Shown one piece after another: positions 10,689 to 19,365 of a stretch of DNA of 64,000 nt. Both the position numbers and the translations under genes were made by a program. How positions within the stretch are numbered: position 1 is the first letter of the stretch; each line of letters starts with the position of its first letter. This stretch comes from Stenotrophomonas sp. UBA2302 (GTDB taxonomy: Bacteria; Pseudomonadota; Gammaproteobacteria; Xanthomonadales; Xanthomonadaceae): positions 62,521 to 126,520 of the forward strand of contig DDVW01000053.1 in NCBI GenBank assembly GCA_002345545.1, in the 5' to 3' direction. The notes beneath the pieces are model-generated. The model saw only the letters and a list, made by a program, of their open reading frames with translations, ran no database searches and was not told where the DNA came from.

Positions 10689-11147
10689 ATGAACGCCGAT
10701 CAATCCCGCCCCGAAGATGACACCACCGCGACCCCGGAACAGGCCGAGCGTCTGGGCCGACGCGTCAGCGAATCCGCCCAGCAGGTCTGGCTGGCGGGGC
10801 TGGGCGCATTCTCCCTGGCCCAGAGCGAAGGCAGCCGGCTGTTCGATTCGCTGGTCAAGGAAGGCAAGTCCGCCGAAGAACGCTCGCGGCACGCCTCCGC
10901 GCCTGACAGCGGCGTTCAGGACAATGTTGAAAGCACACTCGGCCAGGCCCGTGAGCGGGCCAGCGGTGCCTGGGACCGGGTCGAAAAATCCTTCGAGGAA
11001 CGCATGCAGCGCATCCTGCGGCGCATGGATATTCCCGGCCGCAGCGATATCGAGGCGCTGAACGCCCGCCTGGAGGCTCTCGAGCAACGGCTGGCACAAA
11101 CCGAGCGACAGGACACCAAGCCGCAGACAACCACCGGACCCCACTGA
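10689..11147 (+). CDS. Phasin family protein (PhaI/PhaF type)
   Basis: Predicted 152-residue soluble protein. The stretch ESAQQVWLAGLGAFSLAQSE (about 30-49) is the hallmark of poly(hydroxyalkanoate) granule-associated PhaI/PhaF phasins. The C-terminal 30 residues form a leucine-heptad coiled coil (ALNARLEALEQRLAQTE). It lacks the Lys/Ala/Pro-rich DNA-binding tail of PhaF. Phasins coat storage granules; in organisms that make none, relatives may act as stress or membrane-associated proteins. Co-directional with the preceding small PHA-type gene and likely in one transcript with it. Confidence 0.82.
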   Translation: MNADQSRPEDDTTATPEQAERLGRRVSESAQQVWLAGLGAFSLAQSEGSRLFDSLVKEGKSAEERSRHASAPDSGVQDNVESTLGQARERASGAWDRVEKSFEERMQRILRRMDIPGRSDIEALNARLEALEQRLAQTERQDTKPQTTTGPH

Positions 11148-11359
11148 TGTTGCAAAGCAACATAAGCTGATGCAGAATCTTCCTACCCGCCAGCAGTACC
11201 GTGCCGTTTGTCTCCCTCCCCATACGGCCACGGATGGCGGGTTTTTTGTGCCTGGAGCTTGCCCTCGCTCCGGCTGAGGTCGCTTCCCGGCGAGCAAGCG
11301 CGATAATGGCAGGCCCCGATGCGACCGGCCCTGTCCGGCGCCTTACCCGCGAGACCACC

Positions 11360-12175
11360 GTGAATACGCCCGGCACTTACTCCATTCCCACCGCCACCCG
11401 CCACGAACAGCATGGCCGCTATCCGCGTGCTGAAACCGAGGGGGATTTCCGTCACAACCTCGACGTGGTGCAGGCGCGCATCGCGGCGGCCTGCCAGCGT
11501 GCCGGCCGCGACGTGGGCAGCGTACGACTGCTGCCGGTCAGCAAGACCATTGATGAAGCCCGCATCCGCCTGGCCTATGCCGCCGGCTGCCGCTTCCTTG
11601 GCGAGAACAAAGTGCAGGAAGCCCACCACAAGTGGGAGGCGATGCAGGATCTGGCGGACCTGCGGTGGTCGGTGATCGGCCATCTGCAGACCAACAAGGC
11701 CAAGCTGGTGGCCCGCTTCGCCCACGAATTCCAAGCCTTGGACAGCTTGCGTCTGGCGGAAACGCTGGATCGACGCCTGCAGCATGAAGGCCGCTCGCTG
11801 GATGTCTTCGTCCAGGTCAACACCTCAGCCGAAGACAGCAAATACGGGTTGCCACCCGAGCAGGTGGCCGATTTCATGCACGCCCTGCCGCAATTCGGTG
11901 CATTACGTGTCCGCGGCCTGATGACGCTGGCGATGTTTTCGGCCGAAGCGGATCAGGTCCGCGCCTGTTTCGTGCGCCTGCGCGAGCTGCGTGACCGCCT
12001 GCGCCAGACCGTACCGGACGGTATCGGGCTGGAGGAGCTGTCCATGGGCATGTCCGGCGATTTCGAGATCGCCATCGAAGAGGGCGCCACCGTGGTGCGC
12101 GTGGGCCAGGCCATTTTCGGCGCACGCGCGGTGCCTGACAGCCACTACTGGCCGGTCGCCGCGACATCCCCCTGA
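11360..12175 (+). CDS. yggS: YggS-family pyridoxal phosphate homeostasis protein
   Basis: About 271 residues; a TIM-barrel PLP-binding protein that keeps free PLP and amino-acid pools in balance and has no known catalytic activity. The PLP lysine is in LLPVSKTID. Other family marks are RFLGENKVQEA, WSVIGHLQTNKAK and the C-terminal LSMGMSGDFEIAIEEGATVVRVGQAIFG segment. The family core starts at about residue 28, so this protein has an N-terminal extension. I chose GTG 11360; an in-frame ATG at 11201 exists but precedes non-protein-like sequence. The start is the least certain part. In many bacteria the neighbour is proC or pilT; here it is a nuclease-like gene. Confidence 0.9.
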   Translation: MNTPGTYSIPTATRHEQHGRYPRAETEGDFRHNLDVVQARIAAACQRAGRDVGSVRLLPVSKTIDEARIRLAYAAGCRFLGENKVQEAHHKWEAMQDLADLRWSVIGHLQTNKAKLVARFAHEFQALDSLRLAETLDRRLQHEGRSLDVFVQVNTSAEDSKYGLPPEQVADFMHALPQFGALRVRGLMTLAMFSAEADQVRACFVRLRELRDRLRQTVPDGIGLEELSMGMSGDFEIAIEEGATVVRVGQAIFGARAVPDSHYWPVAATSP

Positions 12176-12254
12176 CCCTTGTCCGCCAGCACACTTCACA
12201 GACGCTGGCACCTATACACTTGCGTCCTGTCTGGTTTGTCATGCGGGTGTGTTG

Positions 12255-13253
12255 ATGCTTCCCTGGATTCTCGCCTTGGCGCTTGCGCTGGCGTTGTGGT
12301 TCCTCGCAGTTGCCTATCTGTGGCTGGTGCGACGGAAGCGGACCGAGATCGCCCATGGCCTGGCGGCACTGGCCGGCATGCGCTGGCGCGAATTTTCCCG
12401 CATTGTGCGGCTGGCATTGGCCGATCAGCGCAACCTGCGTGATACGGCGGCCGAAGTCACCGACGACCACGGCACCAGCAGCGACTTCCTGATGGCCGGC
12501 GACAATGCGCTGTGGCTGGTGTCGTGCAAGCATGGACGCGCCTACCGTTTCGGTGCGCAGGACATCAACGAGCTGGCCTCGGCCATGCGCCTGACCGAGG
12601 CGGACAATGGAATATTGATCACCGAGGGCCGCGTCGAGCGCGACGGTCTGGCTGCGGCCACCCAACAGTCGATCGAAGTGCTGGATGAGCGCAACCTGTG
12701 GCAGTTGCTCTGCGCCTATGTACCCGCGCAGACCCGCGACACCGTCACCGGTATCGCCCACCGTGAAGCCGTCCGCCATACCGGTATCTCCTCACTTGCC
12801 GCACTGACGCTGGGGCTGCTCGCGGGCATGACCTACGGCACGCTCCAGGACACGAATGCAGGGGCTGCCTCGAGCGCCGCCACCCAGCCCCCCTCCCATA
12901 CGCCTGCCCCGCCTGTCGCCGCCGTGCCCGCGCTTCCTGATTCCGGAAACGTTGCCGACCCGACCGCCGGCATGGCTGCCGAGGATCTGCAGCAGGACCC
13001 GGACCCGGAAACCCTGCTGCGCTACCAGCAGAACGTCTCCAAGGCGCTGGCACGTACTCCCGGGGTGATCAGTGGCATCTGGGTGACCCGGCTCACGCTG
13101 TCAATCGAACGCACCGCCGATGATGCGACCGTGTGGCCCCTGATCTGCCGCGAAGTGGAGCGCTACCCGGCGCTGCGCACCGTGCGCATCCAGCTCAACC
13201 CGCGCCCGGGCAGCGACGAGCCGGTACGCTGGCGCCAGTGCAGCACCATCTGA
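12255..13253 (+). CDS. Membrane-anchored Mrr-like (restriction endonuclease fold) protein
   Basis: Predicted 332 residues. A membrane segment at 3-24 is followed by a cytoplasmic domain (about 30-165) resembling the Mrr-type PD-(D/E)xK fold: SSDFLMAGDNALWLVSCKHG supplies D77 and K92. The position two before the lysine, normally Gln or Glu, is Ser90, so nuclease activity is uncertain. A second membrane segment lies at about 177-196, then a Pro/Ala-rich linker (about 200-250) and a C-terminal domain of about 80 residues that would be periplasmic. Relatives in xanthomonads are annotated simply as restriction endonuclease. No methylase or specificity gene is near, so this is not a classical restriction system. 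Function unknown. Confidence 0.72.
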   Translation: MLPWILALALALALWFLAVAYLWLVRRKRTEIAHGLAALAGMRWREFSRIVRLALADQRNLRDTAAEVTDDHGTSSDFLMAGDNALWLVSCKHGRAYRFGAQDINELASAMRLTEADNGILITEGRVERDGLAAATQQSIEVLDERNLWQLLCAYVPAQTRDTVTGIAHREAVRHTGISSLAALTLGLLAGMTYGTLQDTNAGAASSAATQPPSHTPAPPVAAVPALPDSGNVADPTAGMAAEDLQQDPDPETLLRYQQNVSKALARTPGVISGIWVTRLTLSIERTADDATVWPLICREVERYPALRTVRIQLNPRPGSDEPVRWRQCSTI

Positions 13254-13386
13254 AGGACAGGAACGGGGCAGAGAAACGGGCAAGGGCGAGAGCCCGGGAA
13301 CGATAACAACGGGAGCCAGTGAAACCCGCCACGCAAAGGCCGGGGGCTGCTGTTCTCACCCGTTTACAGTTCCGCTGCCTTCTTTC

Positions 13387-14118
13387 CTAGCCTTTCCCGC
13401 CCGGCGCGAAACGGGCGATCAGGTCGTAGGCATCGCCGAGGAACATCTGTCGCACCCAGGTGATCTGCTGCTCGCCGCGCCAGGTCTGGCGATCGATCAC
13501 CAGGCAGGCGGTACCGGCCGGCACCTGCAGCAGCCTGGCCTCCGCCGCGGTGGCCGCCACCGCGCTGATGCGATGCTCACCGCGCGTCCATGACACGTTC
13601 TGCAGCAGCCAGCTGCCCGGTGCATGGGTGGAGAAATCCACGGTGAGTGTTTCCGGCACCGCCTCCGGATTGATCAGCCGCCGTTCCAGCGCGAGCGGCT
13701 TGCCGTCGGCCAGATGCAGGCAGTGCATCGCCAGCAGCATGCCCTCGCCGACCAGCTCCACTTCCTTCGCCGCGGCGGCATCGGCCGGCCGCAGCTGTTG
13801 CTCCAGCAGCTGGAATCCATATTCGTGCCCGCGGTCGGTCACCGCCAGGTGGATATCCGGGATTTCCAGCGCCACCTGTTCCAGGTGGGGCGGTTGCCGT
13901 GCGACAAAGGATCCGGCGCGGCGTCGGCGCTCGATCATGCCGCTCTCTGCCAGCGTGGTCAGTACCTTGTTCACCGTCATCCGCGAGCATTTGTACTGCT
14001 CCATCAGCTCGTGTTCGAACGGAATGCGGAAGCCCGGCTCCCACTCGCCACTGAGGATGCGGCTTTCGATATCACTGCGGATGCGGTGATTGAGGGTGGC
14101 TTTTTTCTTGCCCGTCAC
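13387..14118 (-). CDS. hutC: Histidine utilisation repressor HutC
   Basis: 243-residue GntR-family repressor, HutC subfamily. The N-terminal winged HTH (about 8-75, with FEHELMEQYKCSRMTVNKVL) is followed by a UTRA effector domain (about 95-240) that in this family binds urocanate. It lies 43 bases after hutF on the same strand, so it is probably produced from the hutF promoter and regulates its own supply. The likely operator is the palindrome at 15562-15573 between hutF and hutI. Release by urocanate is inferred from the family. Confidence 0.95.
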   Translation of the reverse strand: MTGKKKATLNHRIRSDIESRILSGEWEPGFRIPFEHELMEQYKCSRMTVNKVLTTLAESGMIERRRRAGSFVARQPPHLEQVALEIPDIHLAVTDRGHEYGFQLLEQQLRPADAAAAKEVELVGEGMLLAMHCLHLADGKPLALERRLINPEAVPETLTVDFSTHAPGSWLLQNVSWTRGEHRISAVAATAAEARLLQVPAGTACLVIDRQTWRGEQQITWVRQMFLGDAYDLIARFAPGGKG

Positions 14119-14161
14119 TCGGGATTCCCTGGAAAGAACGAGGCTGGCGGGGATGCGGAAC

Positions 14162-15535
14162 TCATGCCAGCACCCGGCCCAATGCGGCGCGGTAGCGTGC
14201 GCTCACGGCGTCACGGTGTATATGCCGGCCCTCCCTGACCAGTTCGCGGCCATTGCGCCAGACCGCGCGAACCGCTCCATTACGTGCAGCAAACAACCAG
14301 CTGTCAAGCAGGCTGTCGCCGTGGCGACCAAGCAGTGAGGGATGCCCGGGATCAAGTTCGACCAGGTCCGCCGCCGCGCCGACGGACAGCCCAGACGGCA
14401 CGCCCAGCGCCTGCGCGGCGCCCTCGGCCGCCTGCTGGTAGAGCCAGCGGCCGCTGGAAAGCGCGCCCGGCGAGAGCACATTGCGCCCGCGCAGTGTCAG
14501 CCGCTGGCCGTATTCGAGCAGGCGCAGCTCTTCGGCCACGTCGATCAGCACATTGGAATCGGAGCCGACGCCGAAACGGCCACCGGCGGCGATGTGCTCG
14601 CGCATCGGGAACAGTCCGTCGCCCAGATTGGCCTCGGTGATCGGGCACAGGCCGACCACCGCGCCGCTGTCGGCCATCAGCCGCACTTCCTCAGGCGTGA
14701 CGTGGGTGGCGTGGACCAGACACCAGCGCTGATCCACCGCGGCATGGCCGTACAGCCATTGCACCGGGCGCTGCCCGCTCCAGGCCAGGCAGGCCTCGAC
14801 TTCGCGCACCTGCTCGGCGATATGGATATGGATCGGGCCACTGGTCATGCCGGCCAGCGCCTGCAACTCCGCTTCGGTGGTCGCGCGCAGGCTGTGCGGC
14901 GCCAGTCCGAGCACAGCGTCGGGCAGATCGGCCAGCGCCTGCGTACTGCCTTCCAGCAGGCGGGCGAAACCGTCGATGTCGTGCAGGAAGCGCCGCTGCG
15001 CCGGTGCCGGCGCCATCCCGCCGAAGTCGGCATGGGCGTAGAACACCGGCAGCAGGGTCAGCCCCAGCCCGGTGCTGGCGGCCGCGGCGGCCACGCGCAC
15101 GGCCATCTCGGCCGGGTTGGTGTAACGACTACCGTCCTGCGCGTGATGCAGATAGTGGAACTCGCCGACGCGGGTGAAACCGGCTTCGAGCATTTCCATA
15201 TAGGCCTGCTCGGCGATGGCCTGGAACGTGTCCGGGTCCAGCCGGTCCAGGAAGCGGTACATCAGCTCGCGCCAGCTCCAGAAGCTGTCGCCGCGGGCTC
15301 CGCCCACTTCGGTCAGGCCAGCCATCGCCCGCTGGAACGCATGGCTGTGCAGGTTGCCCAGCCCCGGCACTACCGCCCACAGGGTGTGATCGCCGTGCTG
15401 CCGCGAGGCTCCAGTGACGACCGAGGTGATCCGCCCCTGCGCGCACTCGATGCGCACATCGCGCGCCCAGCCTTCGGACAGCAGCGCCTGTGCGGCATGG
15501 AAGCAGGTTGTCTGGGGGGCGGCGCTGGCAATCAC
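14162..15535 (-). CDS. hutF: N-formimidoyl-L-glutamate deiminase
   Basis: 457-residue amidohydrolase-superfamily enzyme that turns N-formimidoyl-glutamate into N-formyl-glutamate and ammonia, the step before HutG in the five-step histidine pathway. Metal-ligand motif [16 protein letters not shown] near residue 60, [14 protein letters not shown] in the middle, and [15 protein letters not shown] near the C-terminal third fit the family. No ATG is available at the right place; GTG 15535 is chosen because it gives the family length and has a GGAGAG ribosome site nine bases upstream. Divergent from hutI; first gene of the hutF-hutC pair. Confidence 0.95.
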   Translation of the reverse strand: MIASAAPQTTCFHAAQALLSEGWARDVRIECAQGRITSVVTGASRQHGDHTLWAVVPGLGNLHSHAFQRAMAGLTEVGGARGDSFWSWRELMYRFLDRLDPDTFQAIAEQAYMEMLEAGFTRVGEFHYLHHAQDGSRYTNPAEMAVRVAAAAASTGLGLTLLPVFYAHADFGGMAPAPAQRRFLHDIDGFARLLEGSTQALADLPDAVLGLAPHSLRATTEAELQALAGMTSGPIHIHIAEQVREVEACLAWSGQRPVQWLYGHAAVDQRWCLVHATHVTPEEVRLMADSGAVVGLCPITEANLGDGLFPMREHIAAGGRFGVGSDSNVLIDVAEELRLLEYGQRLTLRGRNVLSPGALSSGRWLYQQAAEGAAQALGVPSGLSVGAAADLVELDPGHPSLLGRHGDSLLDSWLFAARNGAVRAVWRNGRELVREGRHIHRDAVSARYRAALGRVLA

Positions 15536-15561
15536 TGGACACTCTCCGGTTACCGCAATTA

Positions 15562-15573
15562 TTGTATATACAA
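15562..15573. promoter_or_regulatory. Candidate HutC operator between hutF and hutI
   Basis: Perfect 12-base palindrome TTGTATATACAA in the 57-base gap between the divergent hutF and hutI starts. It resembles the HutC operators known from other proteobacteria, which are built on TTGTATnTACAA-like cores. Its position would let one site control both transcripts. Confidence 0.8.
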
Positions 15574-15592
15574 ATACAACCGGAAGCTGCAC

Positions 15593-16804
15593 ATGCGCTG
15601 CGACACGCTCTGGCACAACGCCCACCTGATGACCCTGGACGACGCCACCGGCGGGCTGGGCATTATCCGTGATGGCGTGCTCGCTGCGCTTGATGGCCGC
15701 ATCGTCCATACCGGTCCGGTCGCCACCGCGCCGGACTTCGACGCCGCCGAGCGCATCGACTGCGACGGACGCTGGATCAGCCCCGGCCTGATCGACTGCC
15801 ACACCCATCTGGTCTACGCCGGCAACCGCGCCGGCGAGTTCGAGCAGCGCCTGCAGGGCGTGAGCTATGCCGATATCGCCCGTGCCGGCGGCGGCATTGT
15901 CTCCACCGTGCGCGCCACCCGCGCCGCCAACGAGGCCGCGCTGATCGACGCCACGCTGCCGCGGCTGGACGCGATGCTGGCCGAAGGCGTCACCACCATC
16001 GAGATCAAGTCCGGCTACGGCCTGACCCTGGCCGACGAGTCCCGCCAGCTGCGCGTGGCCCGCCAGCTGGGCGAGCTGCGCCAGGTCGAGGTGGTGCCCA
16101 CCTTCCTCGGCGCCCATGCGGTGCCGCCCAGCCATGAGGCGCAGGCCTATATCAACGAGGTCTGCGCGGTGATGATCCCGGCCATCGCCGCCGAAGGCTT
16201 GGCCGAAGCGGTCGATGTGTTCTGCGAGAACATCGGCTTCACCCCGGCGCAGACCCGGCAGGTGTTCGAAGCCGCCCGGCAACACGGGCTGGCGGTGAAG
16301 ATCCACGCCGAGCAGCTGTCCAACCAGCACGGCGCCGAACTGGCCGCAGGCTTCGGCGCGCTCTCGGCCGACCACATCGAACATCTCGATGACGCCGGCA
16401 TTGGCGCGATGCGCGCGGCCGGCACCGTCGCTGTGCTGCTGCCCGGCGCGTTCTATTTCACCCGCGACACCACCGTGCCGCCGATTCCACAGCTGCGCGA
16501 GGCCGGCGTGCCGATGGCGCTGGCCACCGACTGCAACCCCGGCACCTCGCCGCTGACCAGCCCGCTGCTGACCATGAACATGGCCGCCACACTGTTCCGC
16601 ATGACCGTGACCGAGTGCATCGCCGGCTTCACCCGCGAGGCGGCACGCGCGCTCGGCCGCCACGACCGGCTCGGCCAGTTGGCCGCCGGCTTCGATTGCG
16701 ACCTGGCGATCTGGGACATCGAGGCGCCGGCCGATCTGGTCTACCGCATGGGCTTCAATCCGCTGCACACGCGCGTGTTCCGCGGCCAGCCGACATCCCC
16801 GTAA
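15593..16804 (+). CDS. hutI: Imidazolonepropionase
   Basis: 403-residue amidohydrolase that opens the ring of 4-imidazolone-5-propionate to give N-formimidoyl-glutamate, third step of histidine breakdown. Motifs include the metal-binding [19 protein letters not shown], the segment [25 protein letters not shown], and [10 protein letters not shown] near the C-terminus. Length matches the family. The ATG at 15593 lies 20 bases after the candidate HutC operator. First gene of hutI-hutH-hutG-hutU. A reading frame stays open far upstream of this ATG, but it runs antisense over hutF. Confidence 0.97.
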   Translation: MRCDTLWHNAHLMTLDDATGGLGIIRDGVLAALDGRIVHTGPVATAPDFDAAERIDCDGRWISPGLIDCHTHLVYAGNRAGEFEQRLQGVSYADIARAGGGIVSTVRATRAANEAALIDATLPRLDAMLAEGVTTIEIKSGYGLTLADESRQLRVARQLGELRQVEVVPTFLGAHAVPPSHEAQAYINEVCAVMIPAIAAEGLAEAVDVFCENIGFTPAQTRQVFEAARQHGLAVKIHAEQLSNQHGAELAAGFGALSADHIEHLDDAGIGAMRAAGTVAVLLPGAFYFTRDTTVPPIPQLREAGVPMALATDCNPGTSPLTSPLLTMNMAATLFRMTVTECIAGFTREAARALGRHDRLGQLAAGFDCDLAIWDIEAPADLVYRMGFNPLHTRVFRGQPTSP

Positions 16805-16814
16805 GAACGACACC

Positions 16815-16887
16815 TGTATGAGCGACATAAGTCGCGACCAGAAGTCCTCCCCCAAGAAAACCACTCGCGACTCACGTCGCTCCTGCA
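16815..16887. repeat. REP-like inverted repeat pair between hutI and hutH
   Basis: Two 23-base imperfect copies in opposite orientation. The left (16815-16837) contains GAGCGACATAAGTCGCGA. The right (16865-16887) is its reverse-complement relative with GAGCGACGTGAGTCGCGA. Each copy is itself a hairpin (CGAC / GTCG). About 27 bases separate them. This GAGCGAC-GTCGCGA theme is known as an abundant intergenic repeat in xanthomonads. It may stabilise the upstream hutI message. Confidence 0.75.
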
Positions 16888-16927
16888 ACCGCCCTGTCCC
16901 CGTCTTGCAATCCACTGGAGTAACCCG

Positions 16928-18469
16928 ATGAATTCCCCGCTCGTGCTTCGTCCCGGCCACGTTCCGCTAGCCCAGTGGCGCCAGATCTACCAGGGCGCCC
17001 ACGTGCGCCTGGACGAATCGGCCAGCGCCGCCGTGCTGCGCAGCGCGCAGGTGGTCGAGGCCATCGTCGCCAAGGGCGCGCCGGTCTACGGCATCAACAC
17101 CGGCTTCGGCAAACTGGCCAGCGTGCGCATCGAGCGCGAGGATCTGGAAACCCTGCAGCGCAATATCGTACTGTCCCACGCCGCCGGTGTCGGCGAGCCG
17201 ATGCCGGCCAACGTCGTGCGGCTGATGATGGCGCTCAAGCTCACCAGCCTCGCCCAGGGTGCCTCGGGCATCCATCCGAAAACGCTGGCCCTGCTGGAAG
17301 CCTTCCTGCAGCACGACTTCATTCCGGTCATTCCGTGCCAGGGTTCGGTCGGCGCTTCCGGTGACCTGGCCCCGCTCTCGCATCTGGCCACGGTGATGAT
17401 CGGTGTGGGCGAAGCCTTCGTCGATGGCGTACGGATGCCAGCCGTCGATGCATTGGCCCGCATCGGCCACAGCGCGCTGACCCTCGGCGCCAAGGAAGGG
17501 CTGGCCCTGCTCAACGGCACCCAGTACTCCACCGCCTACGCGCTGGCCGGCCTGTTCGAGATCGAAACGGTGTTCCAGGCCGCGCTGGTCACCGGCGCAC
17601 TGTCGGTGGAAGCAGCCAAGGGCTCGGACACCCCGTTCGATCCGCGCATCCACAGCATTCGTGGCCAGCGCGGGCAGATCGCCACCGCCGCCACCCTGCG
17701 CCAGCTGATGGCCGGCTCGGCCATCCGCGAATCGCACCGCGACAACGACGTGCGCGTGCAGGACCCGTACTGCCTGCGCTGCCAGCCGCAGGTGATGGGC
17801 GCGGCATTCGACGTCATGCGCCAGGCCGCCACCACGCTGGAGATCGAAGCCAATGGCGTGTCCGACAACCCGCTGGTGTTCACCGATACCGGCGAGGCAC
17901 TGAGCGGCGGCAACTTCCACGCCGAGCCGGTCGCTTTCGCCGCTGACATGCTGGCCATGGCGATCTGCGAGATCGGTTCGATCAGCGAGCGCCGCACCGC
18001 GATGCTGGTGGACCCGGCGCTGTCCGGTCTGCCGGCCTTCCTCACTCCCAAGCCGGGCCTGAACTCGGGCTTCATGATTCCGCAGGTCACCGCCGCGGCG
18101 CTGGTCTCGGAGAACAAGCAGCGCGCCTACCCGGCCAGCGTGGATTCCATTCCCACCTCGGCCAATCAGGAAGACCACGTCTCGATGGCCGCGCACGGCG
18201 CCCGCCGCCTGCTGGCGATGGCCGAAAACGCCGCCAACGTGGTCGGCATCGAGCTGCTGGCCGCCGCGCAGGGCTGCGACTTCCACGCCCCGCTGACCTC
18301 CAGCCCGGCGCTGGAAAGCGTGCGCACCACGCTGCGCACCCAGGTACCGACGCTGCAGGATGACCGCTATTTCCACCCGGACATGGTCGCCGCCACCGAG
18401 CTGGTGCGCAGCGGCGCCCTCGCCCACGGTCTGGACGCGGTGCTGCCGCATGTGGAAGCCGTGTCATGA
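16928..18469 (+). CDS. hutH: Histidine ammonia-lyase
   Basis: 513-residue enzyme that removes ammonia from histidine to form urocanate, the first committed step. The self-formed MIO cofactor comes from Ala143-Ser144-Gly145 in [15 protein letters not shown]. Further family marks are [12 protein letters not shown] near the N-terminus and [16 protein letters not shown] near the C-terminus. Length fits. It overlaps hutG by four bases (ATGA), implying translational coupling. The gap to hutI holds a REP-like inverted pair. Confidence 0.98.
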   Translation: MNSPLVLRPGHVPLAQWRQIYQGAHVRLDESASAAVLRSAQVVEAIVAKGAPVYGINTGFGKLASVRIEREDLETLQRNIVLSHAAGVGEPMPANVVRLMMALKLTSLAQGASGIHPKTLALLEAFLQHDFIPVIPCQGSVGASGDLAPLSHLATVMIGVGEAFVDGVRMPAVDALARIGHSALTLGAKEGLALLNGTQYSTAYALAGLFEIETVFQAALVTGALSVEAAKGSDTPFDPRIHSIRGQRGQIATAATLRQLMAGSAIRESHRDNDVRVQDPYCLRCQPQVMGAAFDVMRQAATTLEIEANGVSDNPLVFTDTGEALSGGNFHAEPVAFAADMLAMAICEIGSISERRTAMLVDPALSGLPAFLTPKPGLNSGFMIPQVTAAALVSENKQRAYPASVDSIPTSANQEDHVSMAAHGARRLLAMAENAANVVGIELLAAAQGCDFHAPLTSSPALESVRTTLRTQVPTLQDDRYFHPDMVAATELVRSGALAHGLDAVLPHVEAVS

Positions 18470-19365
18470 GCGCCACGCCGGAGTGGCTGCAGATCCATCG
18501 CGGCACCGCGCCGCTGATCGTCAGCTTCCCCCACACCGGCACCGAACTGCCCGCCGAACTGGCCCGGCGGTTCGTCTCGCCGTGGCTGGCGCGGCGTGAC
18601 GCCGACTGGTGGGTGCACCAGCTGTACGCCTTCGCGCGTGAGCTGGGCGCCACCACCGTGCGCACCGCCATCTCGCGCTCGGTGATCGATATGAACCGTG
18701 ATCCGTCCGGCGTCAGCCTGTACCCGGGCCAGAACACCACCGGCCTGTGCCCGCTGACCACCTTCGACAACCAGCCGCTGTACCGCGAGGGCTGCGAGCC
18801 GGACGAAGCTGAGATCGCCCGCCGCCGCGACACGTACTTCGCGCCCTACCACGCCGCGCTGGCCGCCGAGATCGCCCGCCTGCACGCCGACCACGGCACC
18901 GTGGTGATGTATGACGCGCACTCGATCCGCTCGAACATCCCGCACCTGTTCGACGGCCAGCTGCCGCAGTTCAACCTAGGCACCGCCGGCCCCACCGGCG
19001 AGCCGGACACGGCCTGCGACAACGCGCTGGCCGATGTGGTCGAGAACCTGTGCGCGCTGAGCGGTCTGGGCCACGTGCGCAACGGCCGCTTCAAGGGCGG
19101 CTGGATCACCCGCCACTACAGCAACGTGCCCGCCGGCGTGCATACGTTACAGATGGAGCTGGCCTGCCGCGGCTACATGTACGAGCCGGCGCCGGGCGAT
19201 GTGGAGGTGCACAGCTGGCCCACGCCCTACGCCCCTGCCCGCGCCACCGCGGTGCGCGACACCCTGCAACAGGTGCTGCGCGCCTGCCTCGACTTTTCCA
19301 CACGTGCGAATCCTTCGCAAAAACCCGCACATCCCTGTGCGGACTTTTCACCAGGAACAGACTGA
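18466..19365 (+). CDS. hutG: N-formylglutamate deformylase
   Basis: 299-residue zinc-type hydrolase that releases formate from N-formylglutamate, ending the pathway at glutamate. The N-terminal [16 protein letters not shown] and central [17 protein letters not shown] are typical; histidine and aspartate ligands are present. The enzyme is about 25 residues longer than usual: the last residues ([18 protein letters not shown]...) are coded over a strong hairpin at 19325-19342. It overlaps hutH by four bases and its stop overlaps the hutU start by one base, so coupling is tight. Confidence 0.95.
   Translation: MSATPEWLQIHRGTAPLIVSFPHTGTELPAELARRFVSPWLARRDADWWVHQLYAFARELGATTVRTAISRSVIDMNRDPSGVSLYPGQNTTGLCPLTTFDNQPLYREGCEPDEAEIARRRDTYFAPYHAALAAEIARLHADHGTVVMYDAHSIRSNIPHLFDGQLPQFNLGTAGPTGEPDTACDNALADVVENLCALSGLGHVRNGRFKGGWITRHYSNVPAGVHTLQMELACRGYMYEPAPGDVEVHSWPTPYAPARATAVRDTLQQVLRACLDFSTRANPSQKPAHPCADFSPGTD
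19325..19342 (+). other. Hairpin inside the 3' end of hutG
   Basis: CCGCACA / TGTGCGG with a four-base loop followed by ACTTTTC, ending 22 bases before the hutU ATG and within the coding end of hutG. It looks like a weak intrinsic terminator or a barrier that tunes hutU expression. Confidence 0.6.

Noticed and set aside
11187..11243. CCCGCCA ... TGGCGGG followed by TTTTTT downstream of the phasin gene as a terminator
   Set aside because: The stem would enclose a loop of over 40 bases with no clear internal pairing; too weak to call, although the T-run is suggestive.
14162..16960. A 932-residue frame covering hutF and running antisense over hutI
   Set aside because: Only the last 457 residues resemble a protein (HutF); the rest is the shadow of hutI. 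The GTG at 15535 with a ribosome site is the start.
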